64,000 nt of DNA, from positions 594,157 to 658,156 of the forward strand of contig LNDP01000023.1 of the NCBI GenBank assembly GCA_001464665.1, in the 5' to 3' direction. The notes beneath the pieces are model-generated. The model was given only the letters and a program-made list of their open reading frames with translations, did no database searches and was not told the origin of the DNA. The translations under genes were made by a program, and so were the position numbers. Below, one piece after another: positions 61,032 to 64,000 of this stretch. The DNA comes from Acidobacteria bacterium Ga0074141 (GTDB taxonomy: Bacteria > Acidobacteriota > Blastocatellia > Pyrinomonadales > Pyrinomonadaceae). Numbering within the stretch: the first letter of the stretch is position 1; each line of letters opens with the position of its first letter.

Positions 61032-61832
61032 TCACGCCCCGCCGCTTAATGCCTTTGCATCCTTTCGATGGATCTCGAGCCTTTGTTCCGCAATCGCCAC
61101 GTATTCGGCCGAGATCTCTGAGCCGACCCATTTCCGGTCGAGCAGCCCGGCGACCTTGGCGGTCGTCCCGCTGCCCATAAAGGGATCGTAAACCGTATCG
61201 CCCTCGTTGGTCCACGTCCGGATCTGGTCCTCTACCAGTTGCTCGGGAAAGATCGCCGGATGCTCAAAAGCGATCTTGTCCTTAGAAGAAGACGTGCCGA
61301 CGTTATAGAAAAAAATATTGTTGACCTTCCGCTCTTTCGGGGCGACGTGGTCGTGGGCAAGGTCGTTGCGGCCGACCTTCGTTATGCGAAACGACTTGAA
61401 CGCCTTCTCCTGCTTGATCGGAACCGTCAGCGGATTGAACGTCCCGGGCTGGCCCTTCGAAAAGCAAAACATATATTCGAACGCCTGCCGATATCGCTTG
61501 CCGCAATCGCTAGGAATGGGATTATTCTTCGCATAGATCATCGTGTCGTGGACGCGAAAACCTGCCTCGCGAAATGCGAACGCGTGTTGAAAGCTGCTCA
61601 AGCTCTCGCTGCCGTTATACGTCCGGTCGCCGACGACCCAGATCACAACGCCGCCTTCCTTCGTCTTGGCAAAGAGCCCCGCCGCGATCTCCTCGACCGG
61701 AAAGTGATAGCCGTTGTAGTCGCGAAGATCGTCATAGGGCGGGCTCGTTATCGTCATATCGATGAACGAATCCGGCATCCGGCCGAGCGTTTCAAGGCAG
61801 TTCTCGTTGTAGATCGTTGCGAATTCGATCAT
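61032..61832 (-). CDS. site-specific DNA methyltransferase, beta-class N4/N6 type, orphan
   Basis: A 266-aa enzyme. The catalytic TSPPYDDLRDY lies near residue 29 and the SAM-binding DPFMGSGTTAKVAGLLDRKWVGSEISAEYV near 222, so the order is the beta-class one (catalytic motif first). TSPPY rather than DPPY favours N4-cytosine, though N6-adenine is not excluded. No restriction nuclease lies beside it; instead a HAS-barrel-like and a zinc-ribbon membrane protein precede it in the same direction. The ATG 61832 is used because the extra N-terminus from 61874 lies inside the preceding coding region and lacks methylase similarity. Confidence 0.88.
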   Translation of the reverse strand: MIEFATIYNENCLETLGRMPDSFIDMTITSPPYDDLRDYNGYHFPVEEIAAGLFAKTKEGGVVIWVVGDRTYNGSESLSSFQHAFAFREAGFRVHDTMIYAKNNPIPSDCGKRYRQAFEYMFCFSKGQPGTFNPLTVPIKQEKAFKSFRITKVGRNDLAHDHVAPKERKVNNIFFYNVGTSSSKDKIAFEHPAIFPEQLVEDQIRTWTNEGDTVYDPFMGSGTTAKVAGLLDRKWVGSEISAEYVAIAEQRLEIHRKDAKALSGGA

Positions 61833-61852
61833 GGTTGGGTGATGGGCGTTGG

Positions 61853-62428
61853 TCAGATGCCGGCCTCGCGCCAAGCAATTGAGCGATCGATCAATGAAAG
61901 TGCCGGAGCCTGCCGCTCGCCGAATGCGGCTCCGAGCCGTTGCAGGATCGCCTGCATCAGCGGCTGGCCGAGCATTCCGGCGTGCTTCAAGACCTTACCG
62001 GTGTAGGTGACCCGAACGCCGCCTTCGCCGGCCGCGTGAAACTCGCGGAACCGCTCTTCCGCCATTAGCCGGACGTCGCTTCCATGCGGCAGCACGAATT
62101 TCGGCGGCTGCTGTTCGTAAACCCCACTTTCTTCGGGCCGATAGCCGACGACAAGAATCCCAAGCAGATGGCCCGTTTCTCCCGTAGCTTCTCCGACGCT
62201 TGCGGCAAAAGCCGGTTGAGCCCCGATCCTTTGTCCGGTTCCGGCGATCTCCGGGTTAAAGATTCGGGTATCAAAGACCACGCCGACCGCCAAGATCCCC
62301 GCCGAAGCGATCTCGACAAAATCACCAAAGCCCGGCAAGCGGCCGCCTTCGGTCTCTTTCTGTTTTTTCAGCCGGGCGATGTACTCGAGATGAGAATTCG
62401 ACCCGATAACTGTTGCTACAGATGTCAT
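61853..62428 (-). CDS. HAS-barrel-like domain protein
   Basis: A 191-aa protein starting MTSVATVIGSNSHLEYIARL. The early GDFVEIASAGILAVGVVFDTRIFNP segment, near residue 35, and the later PHGSDVRLMAEERFREFH, near 125, resemble the HAS-barrel domain found at the N-terminus of HerA-type DNA-translocating ATPases. The ATPase itself is not present. The role is unknown; a DNA-related job fits the downstream methylase, 20 bases away. The start ATG follows the zinc-ribbon gene stop by 2 bases. Confidence 0.55.
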   Translation of the reverse strand: MTSVATVIGSNSHLEYIARLKKQKETEGGRLPGFGDFVEIASAGILAVGVVFDTRIFNPEIAGTGQRIGAQPAFAASVGEATGETGHLLGILVVGYRPEESGVYEQQPPKFVLPHGSDVRLMAEERFREFHAAGEGGVRVTYTGKVLKHAGMLGQPLMQAILQRLGAAFGERQAPALSLIDRSIAWREAGI

Positions 62429-62430
62429 TT

Positions 62431-62886
62431 TTACATCGAAGGGCCGTGGCCAAGCTGCGGGATAAGGTAAAGCAGCCACCAAAGTAGAATCTGTACCGCA
62501 AGCACCGGAATGCTTCCCGCGACCATTCCAAAGCCGAGCCGCGTTCCGCTCTTGTCCGCATGCCGGATAGATGAAATGCCCGCCACAGTGCCAAGGAGCA
62601 GAGTAACCGGCACAAAAATAATCCCGAGATAAGGCACAAGCGAGTAAACAAAACACGCCCAAGAAAACTCGGCGAGATTGTTCTCTGGCCTGCGGGCAAA
62701 AAGTTCATCTGCCGATATAACCCCCGCCTCGCCCATTTGCAAAGCCTGCCGCTGCAGCCCATACGAAGAACGAAGCGAATCGAGCGGCTGATAGTCCTCG
62801 GAAAGGAGCTTGTTGCAGACAAGGCAAAACTTCTCGCCCCCCGCCGATGCGGCAGTCCCGCACGCCGTGCAAACGGTTGCTGTCAT
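62431..62886 (-). CDS. zinc-ribbon membrane protein
   Basis: A 151-aa protein. A short Cys4 ribbon (CTACG at residue 6 and CLVC near 21) is followed by a 60-residue linker and two or three transmembrane helices from about residue 75 (WACFVYSLVPYLGIIFVPVTLLLGTVAGI and GFGMVAGSIPVLAVQILLWWLLYLI). Many such proteins are cytoplasm-facing membrane anchors of unknown role. It is coupled to the HAS-barrel gene and methylase. ATG 62886 is preferred to an upstream TTG. Confidence 0.7.
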   Translation of the reverse strand: MTATVCTACGTAASAGGEKFCLVCNKLLSEDYQPLDSLRSSYGLQRQALQMGEAGVISADELFARRPENNLAEFSWACFVYSLVPYLGIIFVPVTLLLGTVAGISSIRHADKSGTRLGFGMVAGSIPVLAVQILLWWLLYLIPQLGHGPSM

Positions 62887-62997
62887 CACCTGATTTGGTC
62901 TGTCGCTGCTCAAATCGATACTCTCGCTGTCAATTCAAATAATGTGGTGCAGAAATCCAGGCTTCCGTTGCCAAAGCAAAATGCGTTTCACCTAGGC

Positions 62998-63846
62998 TCA
63001 CGGCTCCCACATCTCAAGAAACTTTGTGATATGCGCTCCGCCTTCCTTGGCTGCTTCCGCAGCGAGAAATTCGCGAAATTGGTCCTGTTCAGCGAAATAG
63101 CTTTCTTCGCTGATCTTTCCGGAAAAATAAGCGACCCTCAGCCAAACCAGATATGTGTTCATCACGTCCGTCTGATTATATTCGACGATGCGGTTCACGT
63201 CGCCCGCAAGCCAGAGGTCAACTACCTGATCGCCGGCAACGTCGATCTTTCCCGGATAGCCGCACAAAACCGCAAGGTCGTTCAGTTTCGGTGCCATCCC
63301 GCCCCGCATCGAGAACCGCTGCATCAGGTCCAAATGCCATTCGCTGTTCTTCGAATCAAAATAGTCGCGGCCCTCCCAGGGCTTAGCCGGGCGTCGCGCG
63401 AACGAGGGCACTGAGACCTCGTTTATCAATGCTCGCTGGATGATCACCTGAAGATCGGACTCTAGCGAATTAAAGCCGACGAGCTGCGGCTCCCGCTCAC
63501 CGATCCAATAAAGGAACTTGCCGATCATGCTCGCCTCGTCGTGCTCCTCTCTTGAGGTCGGCAGCTTCGGCAGAGAGTGAATCCCGAATTCGATCTGCTC
63601 CTCGCCATCGCGGAAAACTACATTTCTGGAGAGGAACGCGATCGAAACTATCCGCGAGAAAAGATACTTTACAAAGGGCCGCGGCACCTCCGGCGAATAG
63701 CCCGAGGCCGTTTCCCAGAGCTTTTGGATCGCCTCAAGCTCGGTCACCTCATCCGGCAGGTCATAGAGCTTTTTCGCCGCGGCGGCGTCCGGGACCCACT
63801 CAAGATCAAAGAACCAGGTCCGCTCGTGTATGTCGCTCTTGAGCAT
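62998..63846 (-). CDS. predicted 3'-5' exonuclease, PolB-like (DnaQ fold)
   Basis: A 282-aa protein. The first acidic residue pair lies in TWFFDLEWVPD near residue 11 (D-x-E), the second Asp near residue 129 in GFNSLESDLQVI, and the third in YNQTDVMNTYLVWLRV near residue 225 (Y-N-x-x-D). These three exonuclease motifs match the PF10108-like exonuclease domain of family-B polymerases without a polymerase. It probably trims DNA in repair. It does not overlap its neighbour. Confidence 0.8.
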   Translation of the reverse strand: MLKSDIHERTWFFDLEWVPDAAAAKKLYDLPDEVTELEAIQKLWETASGYSPEVPRPFVKYLFSRIVSIAFLSRNVVFRDGEEQIEFGIHSLPKLPTSREEHDEASMIGKFLYWIGEREPQLVGFNSLESDLQVIIQRALINEVSVPSFARRPAKPWEGRDYFDSKNSEWHLDLMQRFSMRGGMAPKLNDLAVLCGYPGKIDVAGDQVVDLWLAGDVNRIVEYNQTDVMNTYLVWLRVAYFSGKISEESYFAEQDQFREFLAAEAAKEGGAHITKFLEMWEP

Positions 63847-63866
63847 TCGACGGCAAGTTTAGCACA

Positions 63867-63895
63867 CAAAAAAAGGATCGGTGAAACACCGATCC
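63867..63895 (-). terminator. intrinsic terminator
   Basis: GGATCGGTG (63875-63883) pairs perfectly with CACCGATCC (63887-63895) around AAA; on the minus strand the stem is followed by a T-run. It ends the gene at the right edge. Confidence 0.85.
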
Positions 63896-63924
63896 TTCGT
63901 AAGGTCGCATAGCCGAACAAGAGA

Positions 63925-64000
63925 CTAATACGCGACAAAGTCGAGCCCCGAGAAGTCCTGTTCAGGTGTGTAGAGCTGATATTTGGTGTTCAACGTGTGC
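63925..64000 (-). CDS. 3' end of an unidentified protein (partial)
   Basis: On the minus strand the last 25 codons of a gene are visible, ending QDFSGLDFVAY and TAG at 63927-63925. A strong terminator follows 29 bases later, which supports a true gene end. The gene starts outside the window; the tail is too short to name. Confidence 0.6.
   Translation of the reverse strand, partial: HTLNTKYQLYTPEQDFSGLDFVAY

Overview
The window looks like a chromosomal segment of a GC-rich diderm bacterium. I infer Acidobacteriota, most likely class Blastocatellia, from four things: two very large Oar-like TonB-dependent receptors with an N-terminal carboxypeptidase-regulatory domain, FG-GAP/VCBS secreted proteins, futalosine-pathway menaquinone genes, and families of short palindromic and tandem intergenic repeats. 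No rRNA or marker phylogeny is available here, so the taxonomy is inference. Heptose kinase and adenylyltransferase genes imply a lipopolysaccharide outer membrane.

Layout. 1-1250: the end of an unknown gene, a zinc-ribbon protein and a PaaG-like enoyl-CoA isomerase, closed by a terminator. 1360-8043: a Fur-box-like operator and promoter, a FecA-type receptor, a 79-aa CxxC protein, and a PhnD-PhnC-PhnE-like ABC transporter whose genes abut or overlap, then an EntS-like MFS transporter. This looks like an iron-responsive uptake locus with an unexpected permease type. 8033-12429: a degenerate methylase-like protein, VOC and DinB-fold enzymes, an RNA-methyltransferase-like protein and two secreted proteins. 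12568-17074: rpmE, a DUF1385 (YqhQ-like) gene, prfA, a histidine phosphatase and a TPR lipoprotein-like secreted protein. 17146-22126: an Oar-like receptor and a thioredoxin-reductase-fold flavoprotein without the CxxC.

22438-31528: a five-gene, tightly coupled chemosensory operon of Pil-Chp type. It encodes a TPR/zinc-ribbon/receiver protein, a CheW, two membrane-hairpin MCP-like proteins and a ChpA-like hybrid CheA. 31529-39400: a secreted metalloprotease with FG-GAP repeats, an operon ending in mqnD, ubiX and larB, all separated by dense repeat elements. 39474-44015: a low-GC McrB/McrC-type modification-dependent restriction pair, probably acquired horizontally, between a truncated glycine-zipper gene and a 152-aa gene with an unusual leaderless, palindromic promoter.

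45119-57562: a trypsin-TPR protein, rpiB, DUF5996, threonine aldolase, a second Oar-like receptor with a secreted GDPD esterase, cmk overlapped by a 37-aa membrane peptide, tRNA-Arg(TCT), tRNA-His(GTG), a subtilisin and a VCBS protein. 57657-64000: heptose kinase and adenylyltransferase, a conserved protein and rsmE in one operon, then minus-strand genes: a secreted protein, an orphan DNA methyltransferase with two partner genes, a PolB-like 3'-5' exonuclease and the 3' end of one more gene.
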